DNA of 64,000 bases, taken from the NCBI GenBank assembly GCA_902613595.1, contig CACMHY010000004.1, positions 1 through 64,000 on the forward strand. Direction: 5' to 3'. Positions 47,292 to 58,255 of this stretch are shown one piece after another. The translations under genes were made by a program, and so were the position numbers. The notes beneath the pieces were generated by a model. The model ran no database searches. It saw only the letters and a list, made by a program, of their open reading frames with translations, and was not told the origin of the DNA. The stretch's first letter is position 1, and each line of letters begins with the position of its first letter. The stretch is from an uncultured Bacteroidota bacterium (GTDB taxonomy: Bacteria; Bacteroidota; Bacteroidia; Flavobacteriales; Flavobacteriaceae).

Positions 47292-48269
47292 ATGAAAAAC
47301 ATTATAGTTTTTTTATTATTCGTATTATTTTCAATAAACTCCTGCAATAGTAAGGCTGATAAGTCTAAAGCATTTATTCCTGATTCTAGTGGTAATTTAA
47401 ACCACATATCAGTTATAATGCCAACTTCAGACTGGAAAGGGCAATTAGGTAAATCGGTACGAGATAATTTAAGCAAGGCATATGAAGGTCTTCCATTTGA
47501 TGAACCTCAATTTTCACTTGATTACTTGAACCCTAAAGTATTTTCTGGATTTGCAAGACAGAGTAGAAATATAATTTGGTTCCAGACAGATTCCATTCCC
47601 AGATTTCAGCTTGCAAAGGATCAATTTTCACGTCCTCAAATAGTTGGCTTAGTAACCGGTGAAGATTCAGAAGTCCAACAATTTTTTTTTGAAGAAAATC
47701 TGGCGTTATTTACCCAAACCATAAGTGAGAACGAGCGAAAAGAAAAGTTAAGGAGAATAAACAAATCTCCAACTAAAGATAAAAACCTTAAAAGACGTTT
47801 TGGGTATAATTTAGTTTACCCTTCAGTTTATAAAGTAGTAAAAGACACTTCTAATTTTATTTGGATACAAAAGCAAATTCAAAAAGGACATCTTAATATT
47901 ATTGCATATGAAATATTTGATAGTATATCAGAAAATAATTTTAATACTAAAATTTTGAATATAAGAGATTCGATAGGTAAACTTTATATTCCAGGCCGCA
48001 TTAGCGGCAGCTATATGATCACAGAGCGAGCTTATCAACCTTATTTTTATAAAGTTGAATTGGATGGTAAAAAAGGTTATTTAACAAAAGGAACGTGGGA
48101 AGTAGCTAATGACTTTATGGCTGGACCATTTGTAAATTATATGATCAAGGATAGTTTAACTAAAAATTGGATGGTTATCGAGGGTTTCACTTTCGCCCCT
48201 TCGATGAATAAAAGGGATTACATGTTTGAATTAAATACAATAATAACCACCATTAAAAAAGTAAATTAA
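47292..48269 (+). CDS. DUF4837 family lipoprotein
   Basis: 325 aa; lipobox [42 protein letters not shown]. Confidence 0.82.
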   Translation: MKNIIVFLLFVLFSINSCNSKADKSKAFIPDSSGNLNHISVIMPTSDWKGQLGKSVRDNLSKAYEGLPFDEPQFSLDYLNPKVFSGFARQSRNIIWFQTDSIPRFQLAKDQFSRPQIVGLVTGEDSEVQQFFFEENLALFTQTISENERKEKLRRINKSPTKDKNLKRRFGYNLVYPSVYKVVKDTSNFIWIQKQIQKGHLNIIAYEIFDSISENNFNTKILNIRDSIGKLYIPGRISGSYMITERAYQPYFYKVELDGKKGYLTKGTWEVANDFMAGPFVNYMIKDSLTKNWMVIEGFTFAPSMNKRDYMFELNTIITTIKKVN

Positions 48270-48460
48270 GCTTTTCTATCTTTATCTAGTTTAGCTGGAT
48301 CATCCTCTTCTTTTGTAGCATTCTTAAACTCTTTGATTCCACTACCTAAACCTTTCATTAATTCTGGGATTTTGCGTCCCCCGAAGAGTAATAACACAAC
48401 TGCTATTATCAAAATTATTTGTGGTGCTCCTATCATACCTAAAAATGTTAAAATCAACAT
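48266..48460 (-). CDS. tatA: Sec-independent translocase TatA/E
   Basis: 64 aa; [32 protein letters not shown]. Confidence 0.94.
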   Translation of the reverse strand: MLILTFLGMIGAPQIILIIAVVLLLFGGRKIPELMKGLGSGIKEFKNATKEEDDPAKLDKDRKA

Positions 48461-48529
48461 GATTTAATATTATTTAACAAATGTACAGAAATATTTAATT
48501 TCAAATACAGGAAAATTCTTTCCTTCAAT

Positions 48530-48558
48530 TTGATCACCCTAAGTTATCCTTATCTTTA
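48530..48558 (+). promoter_or_regulatory. Putative promoter TTG-N18-TATCTTTA for the M23 peptidase gene
   Basis: TTG 48530-48532; TATCTTTA 48551-48558; ATG 48567. Confidence 0.4.
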
Positions 48559-48566
48559 CCATTATA

Positions 48567-49442
48567 ATGAAAGATAAAGTAAATAAAAAAAGAAAATTTT
48601 TTCAAAGGTTAAGGAATCCTTACATTATAATGATAATTGACGAGGAAACCTTTGAAGAAAAGGGTCAGATCAGGACTTCAAGATTCAAAAGTATTCTAGT
48701 TTCATTGTTATTGATATGTATTTCCTCAGTTTTGATTTTTACAATAATCTCCTACACTTCATTAAAAGAATATATTCCAGGATATGATTCATCTGAAATA
48801 CGGGCTAAAGCAATTCAGAATCTATTTCTCACAGATTCCCTTATTCAATTATATAACCAAAATTTAAAATATTTGAATTCAGTTAAAAGAGTTTTAACTG
48901 AAGATATTTCCTTAAAGGACCAAGATTCATTGCTGGTTATTCAAGAAACCCCTGTTATTAAAGATGAATTTAATCCAGAATTAATATTAGAGGATTCTTT
49001 ACTCAGAGTTTTTGTTTCTCAGCAAGACAAATATAGTCCAGTATCAAGAAATGAAATGAAATTAAATACATTTTTATTTCCTCCTGTAAATGGACAAATA
49101 TCACAGCCCTTTGATAGAGATAAATCTCACTATGCAATTGATATTGCTGTCAAAAAAAATATGCCAGTAAAGGCGATTGCTGATGGAACAGTTATATTTT
49201 CAGAATGGACCTCAGAGACAGGCTATGTCATTATTTTGGAACACAATTTAGGTCTTTTGTCAGTTTACAAGCATAATTCTTCATTAAATAAAAGGCAGGG
49301 AGAATCAGTAATATCTGGAGAAGTGATCGCCACTGCCGGAAATACGGGCGAGTATTCTACTGGTTACCACCTTCATTTTGAGCTATGGATGGATGGTTAT
49401 CCGATGGACCCTGAAAACTTTTTTAATTTTTCTGCCCAATGA
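48567..49442 (+). CDS. M23-family metallopeptidase (LytM), membrane-anchored
   Basis: 291 aa; TM near N-terminus; HYAIDIAVKKNMPVKAIADGTVIFSEW...GYHLHFELWMDG. Confidence 0.94.
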   Translation: MKDKVNKKRKFFQRLRNPYIIMIIDEETFEEKGQIRTSRFKSILVSLLLICISSVLIFTIISYTSLKEYIPGYDSSEIRAKAIQNLFLTDSLIQLYNQNLKYLNSVKRVLTEDISLKDQDSLLVIQETPVIKDEFNPELILEDSLLRVFVSQQDKYSPVSRNEMKLNTFLFPPVNGQISQPFDRDKSHYAIDIAVKKNMPVKAIADGTVIFSEWTSETGYVIILEHNLGLLSVYKHNSSLNKRQGESVISGEVIATAGNTGEYSTGYHLHFELWMDGYPMDPENFFNFSAQ

Positions 49443-50941
49443 TTAAAAAACAAGGGGCTAAAATATTTGCTGCCTGGGCTCAAAGAAAGAATGAAAAATG
49501 GATAAAAAATCCCCTAAAAACACAAGAAAAAGTATTTAGGAATCTTATAAAAAATGGGAGGTATACACTTTTTGGTAAAGATCATAAGTTCGAAAAAATC
49601 AATAACATTAAATCTTTTAAAAGTAACATCCCAATAAGAGATTATGAGGGTATTCGTAGCTACATTAATAAAATTTTTTCAGGAAGGCAAAATATTTTAT
49701 GGCCTGGAAAGCCATTTTATTTTGCAAAGTCAAGTGGTACTACTTCTGGAGTAAAATATATTCCTATTACTAAAGATGCTATTCATCAGCAAATACGCGC
49801 TGCTAGGGAGGCTCTTTTAAATTATATTTATCATACAACTAATGTAGATATAGTAAACGGGAAACACATATTTATTCAAGGCAGCCCTTTATTAGATGAC
49901 AAAAATGGATTTTCATTAGGGCGTCTTTCAGGAATTGTAGCTCACCATGTACCTAGTTATCTACAAAAAAACAGGCTCCCTACTTGGGACACAAATTGCA
50001 TTCAAGACTGGGAATCTAAAGTTAATGCTATTGTTGACGAAACCTATGATAAGGACATGACAATTATTGGAGGTATACCCTCTTGGGTTCAGATGTATTT
50101 TGAAAAGTTAGTCTCAAAGACAAGTAAAAATATTGGAGATCTTTTTCCCAATTTTTCATTATTCGTATACGGGGGGGTCAACTTTGATCCCTACAAAGGA
50201 CTATTTCGAAAATTGATTGGGCGTGAAATTGATAGTATTGAATTTTATCCTGCCTCAGAAGGTTTTTTCGCATACCAGGATAATCAAAATGACAATGGAT
50301 TGTTATTATTGCTGGATCATGGAATTTACTACGAATTTGTTGTAGCAAGCACTTTTTTTGATCAAAAACCCGTTTTACATTCATTAAATGAGGTGATTTT
50401 AGGAGTTAATTATGTTATGATTATTTCCACTTCTGCAGGTCTTTGGAGGTATAATATTGGAGATACAATTAAGTTTGTAAACAAATACCCGTTCAGATTA
50501 ATTGTAAGCGGAAGACTAAAACATTTTATTTCTGCTTTTGGTGAACATGTAATAGTCAGCGAAGTAGAACAATCATTAAAAGAGGCTATTGAAAAGACAG
50601 AAGAAATTATAAGAGTTAAAGAATTTACGGTAGCTCCACAAATCACTCCTAAAGCTGGACTGCCTTATCATGAGTGGTTTATAGAATTTGAAACATCACC
50701 AAGAGAAAAAGACATTTTTGCAGCCAATATCGATTATGCAATGAGAAATAAAAACATTTACTATAATGATTTGATTGAAGGTAAAATATTAAGACCATTG
50801 GTAATTACAGAGGTACAGATAAATGGTTTCCAAAAGTACATGAAAAGTATAGGTAAGTTGGGAGGACAAAATAAAGTTCCAAGAGTCTCTGATGATAGAT
50901 TAATTGCAGTTAGTTTAGAAAAATATATAATTAATTTATGA
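49439..50941 (+). CDS. GH3 auxin-responsive-promoter family protein (acyl-amido synthetase-like)
   Basis: 500 aa; AKSSGTTSGVKYIPIT motif; VYGGVNFDPY; FISAFGEHVIVSEVE. Confidence 0.92.
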   Translation: MIKKQGAKIFAAWAQRKNEKWIKNPLKTQEKVFRNLIKNGRYTLFGKDHKFEKINNIKSFKSNIPIRDYEGIRSYINKIFSGRQNILWPGKPFYFAKSSGTTSGVKYIPITKDAIHQQIRAAREALLNYIYHTTNVDIVNGKHIFIQGSPLLDDKNGFSLGRLSGIVAHHVPSYLQKNRLPTWDTNCIQDWESKVNAIVDETYDKDMTIIGGIPSWVQMYFEKLVSKTSKNIGDLFPNFSLFVYGGVNFDPYKGLFRKLIGREIDSIEFYPASEGFFAYQDNQNDNGLLLLLDHGIYYEFVVASTFFDQKPVLHSLNEVILGVNYVMIISTSAGLWRYNIGDTIKFVNKYPFRLIVSGRLKHFISAFGEHVIVSEVEQSLKEAIEKTEEIIRVKEFTVAPQITPKAGLPYHEWFIEFETSPREKDIFAANIDYAMRNKNIYYNDLIEGKILRPLVITEVQINGFQKYMKSIGKLGGQNKVPRVSDDRLIAVSLEKYIINL

Positions 50942-52005
50942 AGAAAGGCTTATCGAAAAAAGTAGTGTTAGTTTGTAATGTTAAAAATACTTTTGTATCC
51001 AAAGATATTACCCTTTTAAAAAAAATGGGATTAGAAGTGTTATTAATTCATTCTCCTCCATATAAAGATCCTTTTCGTTTTTTTTACAACCGGGTTAAAG
51101 AGTTAATTCTTTCCCTTTTTTATTTACCAATTTCAAAAGGTGTCTTTAGTTGGTTCAATGATTATCATACCACGATACCTGTTTTAATGGCGAAATTTTT
51201 TAAAAAACCAATAACAATTATTATTGGGGGATACGATGCAGTGGCAAATTCAAAGTTGAATTATGGGCTTTTTCTAAAAAATAACAGTAGACAAAAGATA
51301 GCGGTATGGAATTTAAAAAAATCAAATTCAATTTGGGTAGTTCATAAGACATTATCTAAAGGATGCAGTTTTGCAAAAAAGGAGACAAATACTTATTCAG
51401 GGCTCAAATATTTCATTCCTGACTTGTCAACTCCAATATTTGAAATTCCGACAGCATATGATAGTAATTTTTGGAAAAAAATGAAAAAAAAATCACCTAA
51501 AACAGTTCTGACAGTTGCAAATATTTCCGATAGAAGAACATATGAAAGAAAAGGGATTGGAATGTTTTTTACTTTGGCAGATAAGCTGCCAGATTTTAAG
51601 TTCACTTTGGCAGGCTTAAATGAGAAGTTTTTTCTGGACTCTGTTCCCAAAAATGTAAGAATTCTTGGAGAACAAAACATTGAACAATTAAAGGAACTTT
51701 ATGGAATACACACCTATTATTTCCAGGGGTCAATAATCGAAGGTTTACCAAATGTTCTATGCGAAGCTATGTTATGTGAGTGCATACCTATTGGGAATAA
51801 AGTATTTGGTATTCCCGATGTAATTGGAGATACAGGTCTTATTTTTGAAGGGAAAAAAGATATTGATAAAATTTGTTCTTTTTTAAAATTGGAAAAAAAA
51901 GAGCTTTCTCTGAAAGCTAGAAATAGAATTAAAATTTATTATCCTATAATAAGAAGAAAAAAAGAATTTAAAAAAAACTTGGACAAAATAAACTTTAATG
52001 AATAA
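50938..52005 (+). CDS. Glycosyltransferase (GT4-like)
   Basis: 355 aa; two-domain GT-B pattern; YFQGSIIEGLPNVLCEAMLCECIPIGNKVFGIPDVIGDTG. Confidence 0.88.
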   Translation: MKKGLSKKVVLVCNVKNTFVSKDITLLKKMGLEVLLIHSPPYKDPFRFFYNRVKELILSLFYLPISKGVFSWFNDYHTTIPVLMAKFFKKPITIIIGGYDAVANSKLNYGLFLKNNSRQKIAVWNLKKSNSIWVVHKTLSKGCSFAKKETNTYSGLKYFIPDLSTPIFEIPTAYDSNFWKKMKKKSPKTVLTVANISDRRTYERKGIGMFFTLADKLPDFKFTLAGLNEKFFLDSVPKNVRILGEQNIEQLKELYGIHTYYFQGSIIEGLPNVLCEAMLCECIPIGNKVFGIPDVIGDTGLIFEGKKDIDKICSFLKLEKKELSLKARNRIKIYYPIIRRKKEFKKNLDKINFNE

Positions 52006-52945
52006 AATCTTTGCTATACTATCCTATCCAAATTCAAATAATCTAGGGGATTTTATCCAAAGCGAAGCGGCAAAACAATATTTGAAAAATAAAATTGTTA
52101 AACAAATTGATCGTGAGCAGTTACATTCTTACGATGGAACGAAGGTGCAAATGTTTATGAATGGGTGGTTTATGGAAAACCCAAATAATTGGCCTCCTTC
52201 CAAGAAAATTAATCCATTGTTTTTATCGTTTCATTTGAATCCTACATCAAAAAAAAAGATGCTTTCCCAAAAAGGAGTCAATTTTTTAAAAAAGCACCAA
52301 CCTATTGGTTGCAGGGATATTTACACTCAAAAAATTTTATCTGATTGTGGAGTTGAGACCTATTTTTCTTCTTGTCTTACTCTTACATTAAGACGAAATA
52401 ACTTTGTTAAAAAGAACACTAGGCGACAAGGAATTTTAGTAGTTAGTCCCATGGAGCGTTTGATATCAGAAAATTTTTCTGCCCCAAGTTTTTCTTTAGA
52501 AAAAGTCTTAAATAAGATCAAGACTTTTAAAAAAAAGAGACAGTATTTAAAAGGTATGAAAAGATTAAATTTTTTTCTATCAAGGCAGAAAGAACCAGTA
52601 TATTTTAAGTCTCAACTCGTAGACCCTTTAGAGTTCTCAGAAAATGAAAGATCAAATAAAGCAATAAAACAATTAAGAGATATTGCTAAAGCTAAATTAC
52701 TAATAACCTCACGTATTCACTCAGCATTACCTGCAGTAGCTTTTGGGACGCCAGTTTTATTTATTTCAGACGGATTAGATCACATTAATCAAAAAAGCCG
52801 CTTACAAGGGATGGAGCCTTTTTTCCCTATTTTAAATTCAAAAGATCTAATTAAATGGACTTTTAAATGGCCAAACCCGACAAAATCTCATCTGCCGCTG
52901 GTTAAAAAATTGGAAAAAAAAATAACTTTTTTTATTAAAGATTAA
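51998..52945 (+). CDS. Polysaccharide pyruvyl transferase family protein
   Basis: 315 aa; SNNLGDFIQSEAAKQYL; KLLITSRIHSALPAVAFGTPVLFISDGLDH. Confidence 0.85.
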   Translation: MNKIFAILSYPNSNNLGDFIQSEAAKQYLKNKIVKQIDREQLHSYDGTKVQMFMNGWFMENPNNWPPSKKINPLFLSFHLNPTSKKKMLSQKGVNFLKKHQPIGCRDIYTQKILSDCGVETYFSSCLTLTLRRNNFVKKNTRRQGILVVSPMERLISENFSAPSFSLEKVLNKIKTFKKKRQYLKGMKRLNFFLSRQKEPVYFKSQLVDPLEFSENERSNKAIKQLRDIAKAKLLITSRIHSALPAVAFGTPVLFISDGLDHINQKSRLQGMEPFFPILNSKDLIKWTFKWPNPTKSHLPLVKKLEKKITFFIKD

Positions 52946-53003
52946 ATGATTGTTTAATAAATATAGAATTTTTTAGATATTATCTTTATAGAAATTTAAT
53001 TTC

Positions 53004-54269
53004 ATGAATATACTTGTTATTGGAGGAGGCGGGAGAGAACACGCTTTGTGTTGGAAATTAAATCAGAGTAAACTTTGTAAAAAGCTTTATGCAGCACCTG
53101 GCAATGGTGGAACTGCAAATTGTGCTATAAATTTAAAATTAAAAGTTTCTGATTTCTATGGAATTAAAAGAGCTGTAATAAAATACTCAATCGACTTAGT
53201 TATAGTTGGACCAGAGGATCCTCTCGTTTTAGGCATCCATGACTTTTTTATAGGGGATCCGTATTTAAAAAATGTTAGTATTGTAGGGCCCCAAAAAAAG
53301 GCTGCTCAATTAGAGGGCAGCAAGTCTTTTGCAAAGGAGTTTATGAAACGTCACCAAATTCCAACAGCAGCTTACTCAGAGTTCACTTCGGAAACCATTA
53401 GTGAAGGGGAAAAGTTTTTGGAACAAAGTAAACCCCCTTATGTCTTAAAAGCTGATGGACTTGCAGGTGGTAAAGGAGTTTTGATAATTGAAGATTTAAA
53501 ACAGGCTAAATTTGAGCTAGGCCAAATGCTTTTAAAAAGTAAATATGGTGAAGCTTCAAAAAAAGTTGTAATTGAGGAATTCTTATCTGGTATTGAACTT
53601 TCTTGTTTTGTATTATTTGATGGGCATAATTATATCAAACTCCCTATGGCAAAAGATTATAAACGAATTGGGGAGGGCGATAAAGGCTTAAATACCGGCG
53701 GAATGGGTGCAATATCCCCAGTACCATTTGTAGATAGTCTTTTTGATGAAAAAATAGATCACCAGATTATTAAGCCCACAATAGAGGGCCTTAAAAAAGA
53801 TAATATAAATTATAAAGGGTTTATTTTTATTGGACTTATAAAAGTGGGAGATAACCCATTTGTAATTGAGTACAATGTAAGATTGGGAGATCCTGAAACA
53901 GAGGTGATTATTCCAAGGATTGAAAATGATTTAGTAGAAGTATTTAAAGCAGCAACCGATGGGACCCTTGATAAAATAAAATTGCAAATAACATCCAAAA
54001 GCGCAGCAACGGTTATGCTTGTTTCTAAGGGATATCCTGTTGCTTATCAAAAAGGGAGCATTATTACTGGACTACCAAAAAATAAAATGATATTCCACGC
54101 TGGGACGAGTATTGAAAAAAGTTCTCTTCAAACTTCAGGAGGAAGAGTTATGGCCGTCACCTCAATTGGAAAAAATTTTAATAAAGCACTTAAAGAATCA
54201 TACAATCTAGTTAATAAAATTAAGTATGATGGAAAGCATTATCGAAAAGATATTGGGTTTGATTTATAA
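53004..54269 (+). CDS. purD: Phosphoribosylamine--glycine ligase
   Basis: 421 aa; GGGGREHALCWKL, LKADGLAGGKGVLI, NTGGMGAISPVPF, YNVRLGDPETEVI. Confidence 0.97.
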   Translation: MNILVIGGGGREHALCWKLNQSKLCKKLYAAPGNGGTANCAINLKLKVSDFYGIKRAVIKYSIDLVIVGPEDPLVLGIHDFFIGDPYLKNVSIVGPQKKAAQLEGSKSFAKEFMKRHQIPTAAYSEFTSETISEGEKFLEQSKPPYVLKADGLAGGKGVLIIEDLKQAKFELGQMLLKSKYGEASKKVVIEEFLSGIELSCFVLFDGHNYIKLPMAKDYKRIGEGDKGLNTGGMGAISPVPFVDSLFDEKIDHQIIKPTIEGLKKDNINYKGFIFIGLIKVGDNPFVIEYNVRLGDPETEVIIPRIENDLVEVFKAATDGTLDKIKLQITSKSAATVMLVSKGYPVAYQKGSIITGLPKNKMIFHAGTSIEKSSLQTSGGRVMAVTSIGKNFNKALKESYNLVNKIKYDGKHYRKDIGFDL

Positions 54270-54491
54270 AAATGAGTGGGCAGAAGTATCTTTTTTCTCC
54301 TCTCCTCTTTTATGGAAAACATTAAGTGCCCGAACCCAATAAAGCATTGCTGAAAAACCTATAACAAGAAACATCCAGTTAATTGAACTTGCTAAAGTCC
54401 AACTAGTATTCTCTAGCTCTCTTAAAATTGTAAAAGGTAAGAAGAAGACTTCTTCAAATAACCAAGCTATACCTTCAAAAAAATCTTTCAT
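54264..54491 (-). CDS. DUF6341-like small membrane protein
   Basis: 75 aa; FFEGIAWLFEEVFFLPFTILRELENTSWTLASSINWMF; convergent with purD. Confidence 0.7.
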   Translation of the reverse strand: MKDFFEGIAWLFEEVFFLPFTILRELENTSWTLASSINWMFLVIGFSAMLYWVRALNVFHKRGEEKKDTSAHSFL

Positions 54492-54586
54492 AATAGAATT
54501 TTAAAACGATTTACAAATTATAATAACAAAGATATTTAAACTCTTTGCAATTACACATCTATTTTCAAAAATTTGAATTAGCAAAA

Positions 54587-55627
54587 TTAGACATCATCAA
54601 AATCAATTGCTATTTTTTTTGATTTTGGAATCGCTTGACAGCTTAAAATTAGACCTTCATTGATCTCCTCATCTGTTAGAATCTGATTATTACTCATATC
54701 AACTTTTCCTTCAGTGACCCTAGCAATACAACTACTGCAAACACCTCCCTGGCATGAATAAGGAACATCAATTTTTTCGTTTAGCGCAATTTCAAGTAAT
54801 GTCTTATTTTGATCTAGAGTTAATTGATGTGTTACATCATCGCATTTAATATTAAGTAAGCCTTCTTCTATATAATTTTTTTGTTGAGGTATTTGGATAG
54901 ATGAAGTAAATAACTCGAAAAGAATATCATTCTCATTAAAACCCTTCTCTAAAAAGAATTGTTTGCTAGAATCGATCAATTTTTCAGGGCCGCACAAGTA
55001 GATTAACTTGGGGTAAGATTTAGGCTCATTTTTTAGAACATAATTTAAAAAAGCAGAATCAATTCTTCCAAATTCAGCACCATCAATTTTTTCTTCACTA
55101 AAAGACCAATGAATTTTTAATGCGTCAAATCTACTTTCGAGACTTTTCAATTCATTATAAAACATCGTTTTTTCAGGAGTTTTATTACCATATATAAGAG
55201 TGAAAGGGGTATCAGATGTGCTGTCAAGAAAAGATCTTAAAATAGACATTATTGGAGTAATTCCACTTCCAGCTGCAACAGCCATAATTGGAATTGAATT
55301 GTTCTTAGAATCAAATGTAAAACGTCCTTCTGGGATTCCCGCTTTAATTTCATCACCCTTTTTGATTTTTCGATTTACATAAGTAGAGAAAATGCCGTTT
55401 GGGACCTCTTTAATACCAACTTGTAGTAAACCACTAATTGGAGATGAACAGATTGAATAAGATCTGCGGACTTTATTACCGTTAATTTCTAATTCTAAAG
55501 AAATATATTGTCCAGCAAGGTAGGCGTAGGACGAGCTTAAATCATTATTAACGTCAAGGGAAATGACTACAGATTGGGGTGTTAACCTTTCAACAGCACC
55601 AACAATTAGTGTGTTAAGACGAGACAT
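54587..55627 (-). CDS. FAD/2Fe-2S ferredoxin reductase (PaaE-like phenylacetyl-CoA epoxidase reductase family)
   Basis: 346 aa; RRSYSICSSP, GSGITPIMSILRSFL, C-terminal CQGGVCSSCIARV...C ferredoxin cluster. Confidence 0.9.
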   Translation of the reverse strand: MSRLNTLIVGAVERLTPQSVVISLDVNNDLSSSYAYLAGQYISLELEINGNKVRRSYSICSSPISGLLQVGIKEVPNGIFSTYVNRKIKKGDEIKAGIPEGRFTFDSKNNSIPIMAVAAGSGITPIMSILRSFLDSTSDTPFTLIYGNKTPEKTMFYNELKSLESRFDALKIHWSFSEEKIDGAEFGRIDSAFLNYVLKNEPKSYPKLIYLCGPEKLIDSSKQFFLEKGFNENDILFELFTSSIQIPQQKNYIEEGLLNIKCDDVTHQLTLDQNKTLLEIALNEKIDVPYSCQGGVCSSCIARVTEGKVDMSNNQILTDEEINEGLILSCQAIPKSKKIAIDFDDV

Positions 55628-55791
55628 AGCTTTTTTTACAAATTTACAAAAATTGAAATAGTATGAATTAATAAGAATAAATAGTTTGACTTATGTAAGT
55701 AAAAAATGTATATGACTTGATTGATAAAATTTATAATTTAAATGGATAATAATTGCGAGAATTTAATGTTATAACTAAGCAAATTGTTATT

Positions 55792-58254
55792 ATGTTTTAC
55801 AGAAAAATTTTTTTTCTTTTATCCTTGTTTTCAATTGCTATAATGCATTCCTGTAGTACGACTAAAAAAGGTGTTTTAAATAGAGAGTATCATGCTCTAA
55901 CATCCAAATATAATGTAATATTTAATGGTAAGGAAGCCTTTTCTGTCGGAGAAAAAATACTATTGGAAGCTTTTGAGGAGAATTTTTTCGAATTCATCCC
56001 AGTTGAACCAATTACTTTAAGAGGAGAAGACGTTGATAAGACAACAATTGTTCCAGGTTTTGATCGAGCTGAAGAAAAAGCTGTGAAGGCAATTCAAAAA
56101 CATTCAATAAATATTAAAAATATTCAATACAATAAGGAAATTGAAAAAGCATATTTATTACTTGGCAAAGCAAGATATTTTGATCGTCGGTTTTTCCCAG
56201 CTTTAGAAGCATTTAATTTTTTATTAGAAACAGGCGCTAGTTGGTCAAATTTTCTTGATGCTAAGATTTGGCGAGAAAAAACTAATATTCGTCTAAAAAA
56301 CTATGAATTAGCAATTGAAAATCTTCGCCCGTTAGCTCGTAAACTAATTTCAAAAAACAAATATTTTACAATTGCGAATGCAACACTTGCGGATGCATTT
56401 ATGAACTTAAAAAAACAAGACTCCGCTTTATATTACATAAAAAGAGCCGCACTAAAAGAATCCAAGAGAGCTTATAAAGCAAGATATTTTTTCTTAACTG
56501 GGCAATTGTTTGAAAGCCTTGAAGAAAAAGACTCAGCCCAGTGGGCTTACAAAAAAATAATCGATTTAAACCGAAAAGCACCAAGAAAATTTTTTGTCCA
56601 AGCTATCATAAAGCAAAATTTATTGGATACAAACTTAAGCTCTGAGTATCATGTCGCGTCATTAGAAAAGATGTTAAAAAATTATGAAAACGATCCTTAC
56701 GAACATTATATATGTCGTGCTTTGGCAGAACTTTATTTCGAACAAGGGAAAGATAGTATTGGTTTAAGTTATTTAAACAGGTCACTCGAATCAGTCTCTT
56801 TAGACCCATACACTAAAATGGAAAATCTTAAATTTTTATCAGACTATCACTTCAAAAAAGGTAACTATTTAGTTAGTGGAGGCTTTCTTGACAAACTGCT
56901 ATCTCTGTACGAAAAAAACTCTACTCAATACAAAAGAACCGATAGGAAAAGAGAAAACCTTAACGAGGTTATTTTATATGAAAAAACGGCTCAAAATACT
57001 GACAGCATAATAAAGTTAGCTTTGTTAGATAAAGATGAGCAATTAATTTATTTTGAAAATTACATCAATCTAAAAAGACAAAAAGAAATTCAAAAACTTA
57101 AACAATCAGAGGAAAGTGCAAATTCTCAAAGCATTAATCGATTAAAAACATCCTTTTATTTTTATAATCCGAACCAATTATTGAAAGGGAAACAGGCTTT
57201 TCTTACTGTATGGGGAGATAGACCGAATTTGGATAATTGGAGGAATTCAGATGCAATTCTAGCACCAAAAGAATTTTCAACCCAAGATGAAAAAGAATCT
57301 GATAAGTTTTTTGTAATACAAGAGACACCTGAAAGTTATGTTTCTCTTATACCCAAAGAAGAAGAGGAAATAGATAGTCTTATTCTTCTAAATCAACAGT
57401 CTTATCTTCAATTAGGAATGATTTATAAAGAGAAGTTTAATGATTATGATCTAGCTCGAAATAGATTAAAAAAGGCCCTTGATTTGAATCCTCCCGATGG
57501 AATTGCCTCTCAGGCATTATATCATCTTTATAGAATAGCTGAAAAAGATTCTATTCAAATTGCGGAATCTTACAGAACTAATTTGATAAAAAATTATGCT
57601 GATACACCTTTTGCTTTTTTATTAAATGATCCACAAAATTATGATCTTTCTGAAATTAAAACGCCTGAATTACTTTACGAAAAAGTTTTAAAATTATTTG
57701 AAGAACAAAAGTTTTCAGAAACTTTAAAAGAAATAGAATTGTTAACAGTAATAACAAGCGGAAGTAGAATTGAACCCAAAATAAGTTTACTAAAGGCACA
57801 TACTATTGGTCGTTTGAAAGGTGTTTCATCTTGGAGAGAAGCACTTGGCGAAGTTGCATCTAAGTATAGTGCTTTTGAGGAAGGAATTAAGGCGAGAGAT
57901 TTAATTGAAAAAATTGAATCTATACAGAATCTTGATAAAGAAAATGTTATTTATAAAAATTACAAATGGATATTCCCTTTTGAAAGTTCTCAAACTAAAA
58001 TTATTGATACATTTTATTCTGAAGTCAAACGTAAAACATTAATTTACAATAACTCTTTAAGTGTAAGTAAAGACACTTATAATGAAGATTATGTTTTTGT
58101 TGTAATTCACGGGATAAGGTATCTTAATGAAATAGAGGTTCTGAAAAATAGAATTGAGTTTGATCAAGAAAAACTTGTCAACTTCGATAATTTTGTAACT
58201 TTAACGTCCCAGTACAGAGAATACATTAAAAATAAAACCTGGAAAACTAACTAA
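55792..58254 (+). CDS. Type IX secretion/gliding TPR lipoprotein, PorW/SprE-like
   Basis: Track ORF begins 55753; MFYRKIFFLLSLFSIAIMHSCSTTKKG lipoprotein signal at 55792; NREYHALTSKYNVIFNGKEAFSVGEK; TPR-rich 820 aa. Confidence 0.85.
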   Translation: MFYRKIFFLLSLFSIAIMHSCSTTKKGVLNREYHALTSKYNVIFNGKEAFSVGEKILLEAFEENFFEFIPVEPITLRGEDVDKTTIVPGFDRAEEKAVKAIQKHSINIKNIQYNKEIEKAYLLLGKARYFDRRFFPALEAFNFLLETGASWSNFLDAKIWREKTNIRLKNYELAIENLRPLARKLISKNKYFTIANATLADAFMNLKKQDSALYYIKRAALKESKRAYKARYFFLTGQLFESLEEKDSAQWAYKKIIDLNRKAPRKFFVQAIIKQNLLDTNLSSEYHVASLEKMLKNYENDPYEHYICRALAELYFEQGKDSIGLSYLNRSLESVSLDPYTKMENLKFLSDYHFKKGNYLVSGGFLDKLLSLYEKNSTQYKRTDRKRENLNEVILYEKTAQNTDSIIKLALLDKDEQLIYFENYINLKRQKEIQKLKQSEESANSQSINRLKTSFYFYNPNQLLKGKQAFLTVWGDRPNLDNWRNSDAILAPKEFSTQDEKESDKFFVIQETPESYVSLIPKEEEEIDSLILLNQQSYLQLGMIYKEKFNDYDLARNRLKKALDLNPPDGIASQALYHLYRIAEKDSIQIAESYRTNLIKNYADTPFAFLLNDPQNYDLSEIKTPELLYEKVLKLFEEQKFSETLKEIELLTVITSGSRIEPKISLLKAHTIGRLKGVSSWREALGEVASKYSAFEEGIKARDLIEKIESIQNLDKENVIYKNYKWIFPFESSQTKIIDTFYSEVKRKTLIYNNSLSVSKDTYNEDYVFVVIHGIRYLNEIEVLKNRIEFDQEKLVNFDNFVTLTSQYREYIKNKTWKTN

Positions 58255-58255
58255 A

